In this document: piece after piece, positions 8,080 to 16,165 of the stretch
Position numbering within the stretch: position 1 is the stretch's first letter
Layout of the letters: each line of letters starts with the position of its first letter
NCBI GenBank assembly: GCA_017495165.1
Contig: JAFEII010000009.1
Coordinates: forward strand, 89,781 to 153,780
Reading direction: 5' to 3'
DNA from: Hydromonas sp.
GTDB lineage: Bacteria; Pseudomonadota; Gammaproteobacteria; Burkholderiales; Burkholderiaceae
Length of the DNA: 64,000 nt
Position numbers and translations under genes: made by a program
The notes under the pieces: model-generated
Told to the model about the DNA's origin: nothing
Database searches by the model: none
The model's input: the letters and a program-made list of their open reading frames with translations, nothing else

Positions 8080-9178
8080 AAGACTGGCGCCATGGCAAGC
8101 CATCAAAGCACCAGCCGTTGATTTGGCGGCGGTGCGCGTGTGCATCAAGCTCACCTTCAAAGCCGCCCTCAATGTTATAAGCCGTGTAGCCCAGCGCGGT
8201 GGCGCGTTCGGCCGCCGCAACCGCCCGCACGCCGCTGCGGCACAAAAACAATAGTTTTTGAGTACGGTTTGCCACTTGAGCAAGTTGCGCATCAAAGTCA
8301 GGGTTGTTTGACATGTCAGGCCATTGTTTCCACGCAACCACCTGCGCATCAGGCACAAATCCAGCCCATGCCCGCTCGGCATCTGTGCGTACGTCAATCA
8401 AAATCGCGCCGTTTTGCCACCACGTAAATGCAAGGCTCGGCGTGATATCGCCCGCGTAAGTTGCGCTTTCTTGATGGGCGCCTGCATCGTGACGCACCCC
8501 AAGGTTCAAATTGGCTGGTACGGCTTCTAAAATGCGTTTGGGATTGGGCAGGTTCAGCCCGTTCATGAGCGCCACAAAGCCAGCCAAGTCTTGTCCCGCC
8601 AGTCGCGCATTGTGAGATTTTTCATGCCCAATGGTGCTGCTGGTGTTGCCGTTGTAATCGTGCCCAGGAAAAACCCGCGTGGTCGCTGGCAGGGTAAACA
8701 GGCGCTGGGTAATGCTGTGAAACATGTCCTCAGGGCTGCCCGACTGAAAATCCGTGCGCCCACAGCCGTTAATCAGCAGCGTGTCGCCCGTAAAAACCGC
8801 GTCGCGCCACACAAAACTCATGCTGCCCGCAGTGTGGCCGGGTGTGTGCAGCGCGGTGATGGTTTGTGCGCCAAACTCGAGCGTGTCGCCGTCTTGGAGC
8901 TGAATGGTTGCGCCACGAATCTGGCAATGTTCAGGCGCAGCGGTTTGCGCGCCCGTATGTTCGCTTAGCTTCGCAGCGCTGGTAATGTGGTCGGCGTGCG
9001 CATGGGTTTCAATCACCCATTTTAACTGCAGTTTGTGGCTTTGTAGGACGTCCAAATCGCGCTGCAGTTGCGTATCTACTGGGTCAATAATCACCGCTTC
9101 ACGGCTTGCGCTGTCAAATAAAATATAGGTAAAAGTGCTTGATTGGGCATCAAAAAGCTGCAACATCGAATGGTTCAT
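8078..9178 (-). CDS. Persulfide dioxygenase-rhodanese fusion (MBL-fold)
   Basis: 366 residues in two domains. Residues 1 to about 235 are a metallo-beta-lactamase fold of the ETHE1/persulfide dioxygenase type: metal ligands in THAHADH, HTPGHTAGS, FTGDTL and FPGHDY. Residues about 250-360 are a rhodanese domain with the active cysteine in LFLCRSGVRA. Fusions of this kind are known to oxidise glutathione persulfide to sulfite and to move sulfane sulfur. The start ATG at 9178 follows AGGAG. It lies 45 nt downstream of a CsoR-family repressor on the same strand, opposite a YeeE/YedE transporter, which supports a role in reactive sulfur handling. The reaction is inferred from the family. Confidence 0.82.
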   Translation of the reverse strand: MNHSMLQLFDAQSSTFTYILFDSASREAVIIDPVDTQLQRDLDVLQSHKLQLKWVIETHAHADHITSAAKLSEHTGAQTAAPEHCQIRGATIQLQDGDTLEFGAQTITALHTPGHTAGSMSFVWRDAVFTGDTLLINGCGRTDFQSGSPEDMFHSITQRLFTLPATTRVFPGHDYNGNTSSTIGHEKSHNARLAGQDLAGFVALMNGLNLPNPKRILEAVPANLNLGVRHDAGAHQESATYAGDITPSLAFTWWQNGAILIDVRTDAERAWAGFVPDAQVVAWKQWPDMSNNPDFDAQLAQVANRTQKLLFLCRSGVRAVAAAERATALGYTAYNIEGGFEGELDAHAHRRQINGWCFDGLPWRQS

Positions 9179-9223
9179 TTTAAAATCTCCTAAATAATTA
9201 ATCTGATTAATGGTGAATCAAAA

Positions 9224-9469
9224 CTACGCAAATTTGGCGAGCAGTGCCGCCACCTTGTCCGCAGGCATGTTTTCTTGTTCAATCATGCAAGCGACCATGG
9301 TAAAAAAAGATTTGTCCAGCGCCTTGCGTGCAGCGGCAAGCTGCTGCGCGATTTTTTCGCAGTCCGCATCATCGCTGATAAGCCGTTGTATTCCGCGCAG
9401 CTGTCCCTCTACTTTCGCAATGCGCGCAATGATTGCTTTTTTCTGACTGGCTTGTGTGAGATTGGACAT
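9224..9469 (-). CDS. CsoR/RcnR/FrmR-family (DUF156) transcriptional repressor
   Basis: 81 residues, all-helical DUF156 protein. The family core RIAKVEGQLRGIQRL and the cysteine in DDADCEKIAQQL are present. The two cysteines are C37 and C61; C61 sits one residue before the position of the copper/formaldehyde sensor histidine of FrmR-type members, so the metal set seems incomplete. By context a persulfide sensor is more likely than a copper sensor; that is inference. It would bind the TACCCCATGGGGTA palindrome at 9511-9524, which lies between its own promoter and that of the transporter. It is the first gene of an operon with the persulfide dioxygenase. Confidence 0.8.
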   Translation of the reverse strand: MSNLTQASQKKAIIARIAKVEGQLRGIQRLISDDADCEKIAQQLAAARKALDKSFFTMVACMIEQENMPADKVAALLAKFA

Positions 9470-9497
9470 AGGAAGTTTCCTTTGATTGTCGTTAGAG

Positions 9498-9537
9498 CTT
9501 GACTCAAATATACCCCATGGGGTACATTTGAGTCAAG
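9498..9537. promoter_or_regulatory. 40-bp palindromic operator holding two overlapping divergent promoters
   Basis: The two 20-nt halves, 9498-9517 and 9518-9537, are reverse complements with one mismatch. The centre TACCCCATGGGGTA has the form of CsoR-family operators. Each outer arm carries TTGACT. Plus strand: TTGACT (9499-9504), 18 nt, TACATT (9523-9528), leading to the transporter at 9579. Minus strand: TTGACT (9536-9531), 18 nt, TATATT (9512-9507), leading to the repressor at 9469. Repressor bound at the centre would cover both spacers at once. Confidence 0.75.
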
Positions 9538-9578
9538 CGTGTCGTTTTGCGACAGGTCTAAATGTTCAAGGAGGTGCT

Positions 9579-10001
9579 ATGTCTTTACCTTATTTATCGT
9601 ATCTATCCGCTTTGGTGGGCGGCATGATGATTGGTTTGGCCAGCTGGATGTTGCTGGCAGGTTTGGGGCGGATTGCGGGGATTAGCGGCATTGTGTCGGG
9701 CGCTTTGGTGGGGCAGCCCCGCCAGTTGTGGCGCGCTGCTTTTGTGGCTGGCCTGATTTTTGGGGGCGCAGCTGCGGCGTATTTTTTGCACATCGCCTTG
9801 CCCGTTAATCTGCAGCCTGCCTTGATTTTAATGGTTGCGGGATTGTTGGTGGGGTTTGGCACAGTTTTGGGTTCGGGTTGCACCAGCGGCCATGGGATTT
9901 GTGGGTTGGCGCGCGGGTCAAAACGCTCGTTTTTGGCTGTATGTGTGTTTATGTTGGCAGGGGTTTTAACTGTCACGTTGCGTCGTTTGTTGGAGGTTTA
10001 A
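9579..10001 (+). CDS. YeeE/YedE-family membrane protein, first half of a split transporter
   Basis: 140 residues, almost entirely hydrophobic with about four membrane segments. The start is the ATG at 9579, directly after the strong site AAGGAGG; an upstream in-frame start would fall inside the palindromic operator. The family cysteine motif appears as GSGCTSGHGICGLAR. Full-length YeeE proteins transport thiosulfate; short paired forms are found beside sulfur oxidation genes and are thought to move sulfur-containing ions. One base separates it from its partner at 10003, so the two are translated together. Confidence 0.8.
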   Translation: MSLPYLSYLSALVGGMMIGLASWMLLAGLGRIAGISGIVSGALVGQPRQLWRAAFVAGLIFGGAAAAYFLHIALPVNLQPALILMVAGLLVGFGTVLGSGCTSGHGICGLARGSKRSFLAVCVFMLAGVLTVTLRRLLEV

Positions 10002-10002
10002 T

Positions 10003-10473
10003 ATGCGGCGGATTCTGCTTAAATCGCAAAAGAAATGGCTCATGCTGGGCGCCGCCTTTGGTTCGGGCGCTTTGTTTGCGTTGGGCTTGGTTTTATCTGG
10101 CATGACTGACCCTGTCAAAGTCCAAGGTTTTTTAAATGTGGGCGGGATTTTGAATGCCGAGCGCTTTGGTGCGTGGCGCGCTGAACTCGCCTTTGTGATG
10201 CTGGGCGGTTTGTTGGTCAACGCAGTTGGTTTTCGCTTGACGATGCAACGGCGTCAAAAGCCATGGTTCGCAGAAAAATTTGAGCTGCCCACGCGCACCG
10301 ATATTGATAAAAATCTGCTGGCTGGCGCGGCGCTGTTTGGCTGTGGCTGGGGCTTGGCGGGTTATTGCCCTGGGCCCGCTTTGGCGTCGATTTTGGTGGG
10401 CGGCGCGGGCGTGGTTCAATTTGTCTGCGCCATGCTCTTTGGCATGTGGCTGGCAAAAAAAGTAGTGAAATAA
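10003..10473 (+). CDS. YeeE/YedE-family membrane protein, second half of a split transporter
   Basis: 156 residues with about four membrane segments. It carries the second half of the conserved pattern, FGCGWGLAGYCPGPALASI, with a cysteine in the pore-type loop. It pairs with the protein encoded at 9579. The likely role, from family and context, is uptake or export of a sulfur compound such as thiosulfate or sulfite as part of the CsoR-regulated module. The exact substrate is unknown. Confidence 0.8.
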   Translation: MRRILLKSQKKWLMLGAAFGSGALFALGLVLSGMTDPVKVQGFLNVGGILNAERFGAWRAELAFVMLGGLLVNAVGFRLTMQRRQKPWFAEKFELPTRTDIDKNLLAGAALFGCGWGLAGYCPGPALASILVGGAGVVQFVCAMLFGMWLAKKVVK

Positions 10474-10523
10474 AAGTATGCAATATCAAACACAAAATAC
10501 AAAAAGAAAGAGAATGAGTGGCG

Positions 10524-10925
10524 ATGAATAAAAATAATATTTCAAAGTGGTTGCAGCAAATGAGCCTGCATTCTGGCGGCGCAATTACGGTCGTACAAAC
10601 CCTGCGCAACGCGATTATGGCGGCCAGCGTGCTTGCCTCTGCAAGTTTGGTCGCTCTAATGGGCGTTTTGGCCAGCGTCGCCACACATCCATTGAGCCAT
10701 CTTTTGGCTGCGATTGTTTTTGTATTGCTGAGCTGCTTTTGCTCGATTCGCACCATTTGGTTGCTCGCTGTTTTGGGTTTTCAGGCTCAGCAGCCTGAAG
10801 AGGAATTGCCCGCAACCGCCAAGCAAATTGGCTACGCGCTCACATGCATTAAAATCTCTGCAATCAGTTTGTTTTTGGCGTTAAGTGCCGCTGCAGTTGG
10901 GGTGGCGTATTTTCAAGGTATGTGA
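10524..10925 (+). CDS. Small inner-membrane protein, DUF599-like
   Basis: 133 residues from the ATG at 10524; an in-frame GTG at 10518 is the alternative and the ribosome site does not decide clearly. Three hydrophobic segments are seen at about residues 30-50, 60-85 and 108-130. The stretch TLRNAIMAASVLASASLVAL resembles the N-terminal part of DUF599 membrane proteins, but this one is shorter than usual. No function can be assigned. It follows the sulfur transporter by 50 nt and may be read through from it. Confidence 0.6.
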   Translation: MNKNNISKWLQQMSLHSGGAITVVQTLRNAIMAASVLASASLVALMGVLASVATHPLSHLLAAIVFVLLSCFCSIRTIWLLAVLGFQAQQPEEELPATAKQIGYALTCIKISAISLFLALSAAAVGVAYFQGM

Positions 10926-11034
10926 GTCCGCAATAAAAATACCCCAAAAACACGTTCTCGCATGCTGCGCTATAATTCAAACCGCATGACAAGCGGTATA
11001 TTACAAATTACAACCCATCACAAAAGGAATTATC

Positions 11035-11532
11035 ATGGCTCAAGTACTTATGCGCGGCACCCCAGTTCAAACCAGCGGCAACTTGCCCGCAGTTGGCAGC
11101 ATTGCACCTGCATTTGAATTGCTCAATGCAAAATTAGAAACCATCAGCTTGGCCAGTTTGGCTGGCAAAAAAGTCGTTATCAGCATTTTCCCGTCGATTG
11201 ACACCGCCACGTGCGCGTTATCGACCCGCAAATTTAACCAACAAGCCGCCGCATTAGAAGGCGTAACGGTGGTAACGGTGTCAGAAGATTTGCCGTTTGC
11301 GCTGGGGCGTTTTTGCGCCACCGAAGGCATTGACAACGTGCACACTCTGTCGGCATTCCGCTCAAGTTTTGGCACTGATTACGGGGTGGCTTTGGTTGAC
11401 GGCCCGTTGCGCGGCTTGACCGCACGCGCTGTGGTTGTGGTTGATGGTTCAGGCAACGTGCTGCATTCTGAATTGGTGGCTGAAATCTCGGACGAGCCAA
11501 ATTATGACGCAGCATTGGCTGCATTGGCATAA
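11035..11532 (+). CDS. tpx: Thiol peroxidase (2-Cys atypical peroxiredoxin)
   Basis: 165 residues, the usual Tpx length. The peroxidatic cysteine C60 lies in PSIDTATC and the resolving cysteine C94 in GRFCATEG. It reduces H2O2 and alkyl hydroperoxides using thioredoxin. The start ATG at 11035 follows AAAAGGAATT. A TATAAT at 10971-10976 is a probable -10, giving its own promoter, and a strong terminator follows, so it is probably monocistronic. Confidence 0.95.
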   Translation: MAQVLMRGTPVQTSGNLPAVGSIAPAFELLNAKLETISLASLAGKKVVISIFPSIDTATCALSTRKFNQQAAALEGVTVVTVSEDLPFALGRFCATEGIDNVHTLSAFRSSFGTDYGVALVDGPLRGLTARAVVVVDGSGNVLHSELVAEISDEPNYDAALAALA

Positions 11533-11554
11533 ATCGCCAATCGCCGTGTCACAC

Positions 11555-11590
11555 ACAAGCGCCATTTGTTAGAATGGCGCTTGTTTTTTA
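11555..11590 (+). terminator. Terminator after tpx
   Basis: AAGCGCCATT and AATGGCGCTT form a perfect 10-bp stem with a 6-nt loop, followed by G and a run of six T. Confidence 0.85.
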
Positions 11591-11605
11591 TTTAACGGAC
11601 ACATT

Positions 11606-12379
11606 ATGTTTATTGACTCACATTGTCACATTGATTTTCCTGATTTGATGAATGATTTACCGCAGCTGCTTGAAAATATGCGCCAACACAAAGTCACGCA
11701 CGCATTGGCGGTGAGCGTTGACGTGAGCGACTGGGCGCGGATTAAAACCATTATTGAAACCCACCCAAATATTTACGGCTCGGTGGGCACGCACCCTGAT
11801 TACGAAGACGTACGTGAGCCAACGCTTGACGAACTCATCAATATGCTTGCGCATCCAAAAGTGATTGCCACGGGCGAGACAGGCTTGGATTATTACCGCC
11901 TGCAAGGTGACTTAGAGTGGCAGCGCAAGCGCTTCCGCACCCACATTCAAGCCGCACTTGCCACCGACAAGCCGCTGATTATTCACACGCGCCAAGCGCA
12001 ACAAGACACGATTGAGATTTTGAAACAAGAGCAAGCCGCCCGCGTCGGCGGCGTCATGCATTGTTTTACCGAAGACGTCAGCATGGCGCGCCTGTCATTG
12101 GAACAAAATTTTTACATTTCATTCTCAGGCATTGTCAGCTTTAAAAACGCCAGCGTGGTGCATGAAACCGCCGCCTTTGTGCCGTTAGACCGAATTTTAA
12201 TCGAAACCGACGCGCCCTATCTTGCGCCCGTACCGCATCGCGGCAAAACCAACCAACCCGCGTGGGTCAGCCATGTTGCTGAACGGATTGCCCAAATCAA
12301 AGGCATTTCTGTGGAGGAAGTTGCTGCAGCGAGTACCGAAAATTTCAAACGCTGTTTTAAATTGAGCGCGTTGACTTAA
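11606..12379 (+). CDS. tatD: TatD-family metal-dependent DNase (YcfH type)
   Basis: 257 residues, full length for the family. Metal-binding motifs in order: DSHCHIDF at the N-terminus, ATGETGLDYY, IIHTRQA, MHCFTED and ETDAPYLAPVPHRGK. TatD/YcfH proteins are TIM-barrel hydrolases with 3'-5' exonuclease activity on DNA, linked to repair. It starts 15 nt after the tpx terminator, so it must have its own promoter or depend on read-through. Confidence 0.9.
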   Translation: MFIDSHCHIDFPDLMNDLPQLLENMRQHKVTHALAVSVDVSDWARIKTIIETHPNIYGSVGTHPDYEDVREPTLDELINMLAHPKVIATGETGLDYYRLQGDLEWQRKRFRTHIQAALATDKPLIIHTRQAQQDTIEILKQEQAARVGGVMHCFTEDVSMARLSLEQNFYISFSGIVSFKNASVVHETAAFVPLDRILIETDAPYLAPVPHRGKTNQPAWVSHVAERIAQIKGISVEEVAAASTENFKRCFKLSALT

Positions 12380-12746
12380 CCCCGACTCTTTAAATTTCAA
12401 GTGTGAAGCAAAACCGTGCGCAACGCCCAATCAAGCGCCTCTCAGACGGTCAGAAATATGAGCTGGGTAAGGAAAAAGAGCGAGCGATTTGGGCGAAACA
12501 TGACGTATAGTAGAGGTTTTTATAGCACAGCCTGTGCAAAAAAACTCAAAAAGGCCGCTCAAACGATGCAACGCAACATCGCTCAGCACGCGCATCAATC
12601 CAGACAAAATGTGCAGTGTTTTTTGTCGCCGTGGTGCATGTTCAGCTGTGCGCAAGCAATTTTCATCAAAAATAATGATGTGATTGCGCGGCCTCAAACG
12701 GATACTGCCCGCAGCACATCGTTCAAGTGATTTTAAAAAGGTGTTT
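12380..12746. other. Intergenic leader region of metX, no gene seen
   Basis: 367 bp without a credible coding frame. A TATAGT hexamer at 12506-12511 could be a -10 for metX, which would give a leader of about 230 nt. I looked for a SAM-type riboswitch because metX follows, but I could not recognise a conserved core, and no obvious terminator hairpin is present in the last 100 nt. Confidence 0.4.
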
Positions 12747-13862
12747 ATGTTGACCCAAACGCATGCCATTCAATTTAGCGACCCTTTGCCATTGCAAAGC
12801 GGCGCGCGCATCCGCGATTACACCCTGATGTACGAAACCTACGGCACGCTCAACGCGGCGGGCGACAACGCCGTATTGATTTGCCACGCACTTAACGCCT
12901 CGCACCATGTGGCAGGCATCAATGCGCAAGGCGAATTGGGGTGGTGGGACAACATGGTTGGCGCAGGCAAACCCGTTGATACCAACCGTTTTTTTGTGGT
13001 GGGCGTGAATAACTTGGGCTCATGTTTTGGCTCAACCGGCCCCATGCACAACAACCCAGACACAGGCAAACCCTACGGCGCAGACTTTCCGCTCATTACG
13101 GTGGAAGACTGGGTGGACGCGCAAAAACGCTTGATGGACGCGCTCAATATCAAACAATGGGCAGCGGTCATGGGCGGCAGCTTGGGCGGCATGCAAGCCT
13201 TGGCATGGAGCGTGCATTACCCAAATGCGGTGCGCAATTGCGTGGTGATTGCCTCAACCACCAAACTATCTGCGCAAAATATCGCATTTAATGACGTCGC
13301 GCGCCAAGCAATTTTGAACGACCCAGATTTTCACGGCGGACACTTTTATGCGCACGGCGTTGTGCCACGTCAAGGCTTGCGCGTGGCGCGCATGATTGGT
13401 CACATCACGTATTTGTCTGACGATGACATGGCAGAAAAATTTGGGCGTGACTTGCGCAACAGCGCCGATTATGGTTTTAACTACGGCGTTGAGTTTGAAA
13501 TCGAATCATACCTGCGTTATCAAGGCGATAAATTCGCCGATTATTTTGATGCCAATACCTATTTACTCACCACCAAAGCCTTGGACTATTACGACGCGGC
13601 ACGTGAATTTGGCGGCGACTTAAGCCGTGCGCTGGCCGCAACCCAAGCACGGTATTTAATTGCATCTTTTAGCACCGACTGGCGCTTCTCGCCCGAATGC
13701 TCGCGTGAATTGGTCAAAGCCTTGGTTAAAAACAAGCGAGCGGTTACTTACGCTGAAATCGACGCACCGCATGGACACGACGCATTTTTACTCTCAGATG
13801 CACGCTATCACAATGTGGTGAAAGCGTATTTTGATTTGATACCCACACAGGCAGACGCATGA
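12747..13862 (+). CDS. metX: Homoserine O-acyltransferase (MetX type)
   Basis: 371 residues from the ATG at 12747, which follows AAAAGG; the open frame upstream has no ribosome site. It is an alpha/beta hydrolase: nucleophile serine in [12 protein letters not shown], catalytic aspartate in the STDWRFSP region and histidine in APHGHDAFL. It activates homoserine for methionine synthesis. Betaproteobacterial members may use succinyl-CoA instead of acetyl-CoA, and this sequence alone does not settle which. The stop overlaps the metW start by 4 nt, the usual metXW arrangement. Confidence 0.92.
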   Translation: MLTQTHAIQFSDPLPLQSGARIRDYTLMYETYGTLNAAGDNAVLICHALNASHHVAGINAQGELGWWDNMVGAGKPVDTNRFFVVGVNNLGSCFGSTGPMHNNPDTGKPYGADFPLITVEDWVDAQKRLMDALNIKQWAAVMGGSLGGMQALAWSVHYPNAVRNCVVIASTTKLSAQNIAFNDVARQAILNDPDFHGGHFYAHGVVPRQGLRVARMIGHITYLSDDDMAEKFGRDLRNSADYGFNYGVEFEIESYLRYQGDKFADYFDANTYLLTTKALDYYDAAREFGGDLSRALAATQARYLIASFSTDWRFSPECSRELVKALVKNKRAVTYAEIDAPHGHDAFLLSDARYHNVVKAYFDLIPTQADA

Positions 13863-14491
13863 ACCACTCAGCCAAACCCACCATCAATCCCGCTCAACTC
13901 ATGGCGGGCGACAAACGCACCGACTTTGAAGTCATTAGCCGCTGGATTGCACCCAACGCGCACGTACTCGATTTGGGCTGCGGCGACGGCAGCTTGTTGG
14001 CAAAACTCACCTTGGATAAAAACGTCACAGGTTATGGCGTAGAGTTGAGTGATGCCAATGTCCACGCCTGCGCACAAAAAGGCTTGCACGTTTTGCAACA
14101 AGACTTAGAAGGCGGCTTGACCTTTTTTGAAGACAACAGCTTTGATGTCGCGATTTTGTCACTCACCTTGCAAGCGGTGCACAAAACCGAAGCCATGCTG
14201 CGCGAAATCACCCGCGTGGGCAAAACCGCCATCGTCTCCGTGCCAAATTTTGGCTATTGGCCGCATCGATTATCGGTGTTTCAAGGCCGCATGCCCGTGT
14301 CCAAAACCCTGCCGTATCAGTGGTACAACACGCCCAACGTGCGCGTGCTCACCATGACCGACTTTGAACAACTCGCCACCGATTTGAACTGCACCATTTT
14401 GGATAAAGTCGCGATTACCGACGAGCAAGAAATCAGCTTTTTGCCCAATCTGCGCGGCAGTTTGGCCGTGTTTCGCTTGGCACGTAAATGA
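13859..14491 (+). CDS. metW: Methionine biosynthesis protein MetW
   Basis: 210 residues, a class I SAM-methyltransferase-like fold. Motif I is [12 protein letters not shown] and the segment [20 protein letters not shown] follows. MetW is known to associate with MetX and is needed for its activity in several proteobacteria. It overlaps metX in an ATGA junction, so the two proteins are made in a coupled manner. Confidence 0.93.
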   Translation: MNHSAKPTINPAQLMAGDKRTDFEVISRWIAPNAHVLDLGCGDGSLLAKLTLDKNVTGYGVELSDANVHACAQKGLHVLQQDLEGGLTFFEDNSFDVAILSLTLQAVHKTEAMLREITRVGKTAIVSVPNFGYWPHRLSVFQGRMPVSKTLPYQWYNTPNVRVLTMTDFEQLATDLNCTILDKVAITDEQEISFLPNLRGSLAVFRLARK

Positions 14492-14548
14492 GCGGAAGTT
14501 TTTACATGAAACGTTAAACGGGTATTTTGCATCGCCAACCAATTATCA

Positions 14549-14574
14549 CAACAAAGTAGGTTTTGACTTTGTTG
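14549..14574. repeat. Small hairpin before bdhA
   Basis: CAACAAAGT and ACTTTGTTG pair perfectly over 9 bp around an 8-nt loop. The same arms occur in a longer hairpin at 21746-21774. It could act as a leader structure for bdhA or be a dispersed repeat. Confidence 0.5.
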
Positions 14575-14614
14575 CTCAACGGTTTTTAAACGTACGTGAA
14601 ACAACGGAGGCAAT

Positions 14615-15403
14615 ATGAATCAAGCAGCTTTAAGTGGCAAAGTGGCGCTCGTCACAGGTGCAGCAAGCGGCATCGGCGAAGCCTGCGCCCGTGCTCTGGC
14701 AAGCGCTGGCGCAGCGGTGGTGATTGCGGATATGAATATGGCGGGCGCAACACGCGTGGCTGACGCCATTGTTGGCGCAGGCGGCAAAGCGCTGGCGCTG
14801 TGCATGGATGTGACCAGTGAGGCGCAAGTCAACGCAGGCATTGACGAAGTGGTGCGCCATTTTGGCCAAATTGACTTATTGCTCGCCAACGCAGGCGTGC
14901 AAATTGTCCATCCGATAGAGGATTTTCCGTTTGAGGATTGGAAAAAAATGCTCGCCATTCATGGCGACGGCGCATTTTTAACCACCAAAGCGGCCTACAA
15001 ACACATGAAAACATCAGGGCGCGGCGGCAAAATCATTTATATGGGCTCTGTCCATTCACACGAAGCCTCGGTTTTAAAATCCGCTTACGTGTTTGCCAAA
15101 CATGGTTTATTGGGATTGGCGCGCGTGGTCGCAAAAGAAGGTGCGCCGCACAAAATCCACAGCTACGTTGTGTGTCCGGGTTTTGTCTTAACGCCGTTGG
15201 TGGAAAAACAAATCCCAGAACAAGCCGCACGACTTGGCATTTCTGAATCTGATGTGGTCAAAAACGTCATGCTCAAAGCCACGGTGGATGGTGAATTTAC
15301 CACGCTCGCGGACGTGGGCAATTTGGTGTGCTTTTTGGCGCAAGACGCAGGCGCATTGACTGGGCAGTCATTTAATGTGTCGCATGGTTGGAATATGAAT
15401 TAG
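14615..15403 (+). CDS. bdhA: 3-hydroxybutyrate dehydrogenase (SDR family)
   Basis: 262 residues. The NAD-binding motif is [12 protein letters not shown], the NAG motif appears as [16 protein letters not shown], which is characteristic of 3-hydroxybutyrate dehydrogenases, and the catalytic pair is in SAYVFAKHG (Y-x3-K). It interconverts 3-hydroxybutyrate and acetoacetate, linking polyhydroxybutyrate breakdown to central metabolism. The start ATG at 14615 follows GGAGG. No other PHB gene lies in the window. Confidence 0.88.
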   Translation: MNQAALSGKVALVTGAASGIGEACARALASAGAAVVIADMNMAGATRVADAIVGAGGKALALCMDVTSEAQVNAGIDEVVRHFGQIDLLLANAGVQIVHPIEDFPFEDWKKMLAIHGDGAFLTTKAAYKHMKTSGRGGKIIYMGSVHSHEASVLKSAYVFAKHGLLGLARVVAKEGAPHKIHSYVVCPGFVLTPLVEKQIPEQAARLGISESDVVKNVMLKATVDGEFTTLADVGNLVCFLAQDAGALTGQSFNVSHGWNMN

Positions 15404-15465
15404 TTGCTGTGCGTAACACGTAACCAAGTTCATTTGTGGGTTGCAATAAAGTTGCGACGCTCAGA

Positions 15466-15577
15466 CCCCGCATAAGCCGTAGCCTGCCATGAGCGCAGCG
15501 AATCGCAGGGTTTACTGCCGCGCCATCACCTGCGATTCGCAAAAATCGCTCATGGCAGGCTACGTGGGCTACGCGCT
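15466..15577. repeat. Palindromic intergenic repeat, full-length copy A
   Basis: The arms GTAGCCTGCCATGAGCG and CGCTCATGGCAGGCTAC are exact reverse complements, and the inner arms GCGAATCGCAGG and CCTGCGATTCGC also pair exactly, so an RNA of this region would fold into a long two-stage hairpin. The first 47 bp and the last 22 bp recur in direct orientation at 16166-16242. The element touches the 3' end of the minus-strand gene at 15581 and may serve as its terminator. Confidence 0.8.
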
Positions 15578-15580
15578 ATT

Positions 15581-16015
15581 TTACGGAATTTTAGTGGCTT
15601 GGTTGTGCAAAGGTCTCTCCTTAACGCTCGTATATTGAAATGCCAGATAGTCCAAGTTAGTTTTGCCGAGTAAATCTTTTCTCATTGCAAGCACAATATT
15701 TCCAATTGCTTTTCTTCCAACATCAGGATTGGGGGCTTTTCCGTAGCTGTCTTTTACAAGCTCGACCATTTCATTTATTGCCAAAACAACCTCATCTGAG
15801 CAATATAACCATGATTGATATTGTTCTTCAAAAAACTCTCTTTTCGTTTTTGCAGAAGCGGAGTCGCCCAAAAATCCTTGCAACTTAATTAGCAATTTTG
15901 CATATTTTTCTTCTTTAAAACGTACTATTGATTCTTCCTTTTTAGTTCTATTATTGAAGTAATAAGTCATGTATGCGGCAAGAATTGCCGTAAAAATTGG
16001 AAACCAAAAACTCAT
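15581..16015 (-). CDS. Uncharacterised membrane-anchored helical protein
   Basis: 144 residues from the ATG at 16015, which has GAAAGAGA in front; a TTG 15 nt upstream is a weaker option. Residues about 3-22 form one membrane segment (WFPIFTAILAAYMTYYF), leaving a cytoplasmic helical domain of about 115 residues rich in lysine and glutamate, with the segments YQSWLYCSDEVVLAINEM and GRKAIGNIVLAMRKDLLGK. I recognise it only as an uncharacterised family. The gene is more AT-rich than its neighbours and is bracketed by two direct copies of a palindromic repeat, suggesting acquisition or rearrangement. Confidence 0.65.
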   Translation of the reverse strand: MSFWFPIFTAILAAYMTYYFNNRTKKEESIVRFKEEKYAKLLIKLQGFLGDSASAKTKREFFEEQYQSWLYCSDEVVLAINEMVELVKDSYGKAPNPDVGRKAIGNIVLAMRKDLLGKTNLDYLAFQYTSVKERPLHNQATKIP

Positions 16016-16094
16016 GATAATCTCTTTCAAGATATTTAACCTTTCATTGCCAAAATACCCTGCGGTGTTTTCAAAATCTAAATGGAATAAGTTC

Positions 16095-16154
16095 GGTGGG
16101 TTACGCGACAGCGAGCAATCAAATGCAAATTCCGCGTTCGCTAACCCACCCTAC
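16095..16154. repeat. Palindromic repeat with GGTGGGTTA-type arms
   Basis: GGTGGGTTACGCGA (16095-16108) and TTCGCTAACCCACC (16137-16150) are near-perfect inverted arms. This resembles the widespread intergenic palindrome family with GGTGGGTTAGCG-type arms. It abuts the repeat copy at 16166, forming a repeat mosaic upstream of the gene ending at 15581. Confidence 0.6.
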
Positions 16155-16165
16155 GTCACCGCGTA

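Noticed and set aside
12416..12730. A 104-codon open frame before metX
   Set aside because: Composition is unlike the neighbours' proteins, it has no ribosome site and overlaps an opposite frame of similar length.
12600..12746. SAM riboswitch in front of metX
   Set aside because: No recognisable conserved core of the SAM classes that I know could be found by eye.
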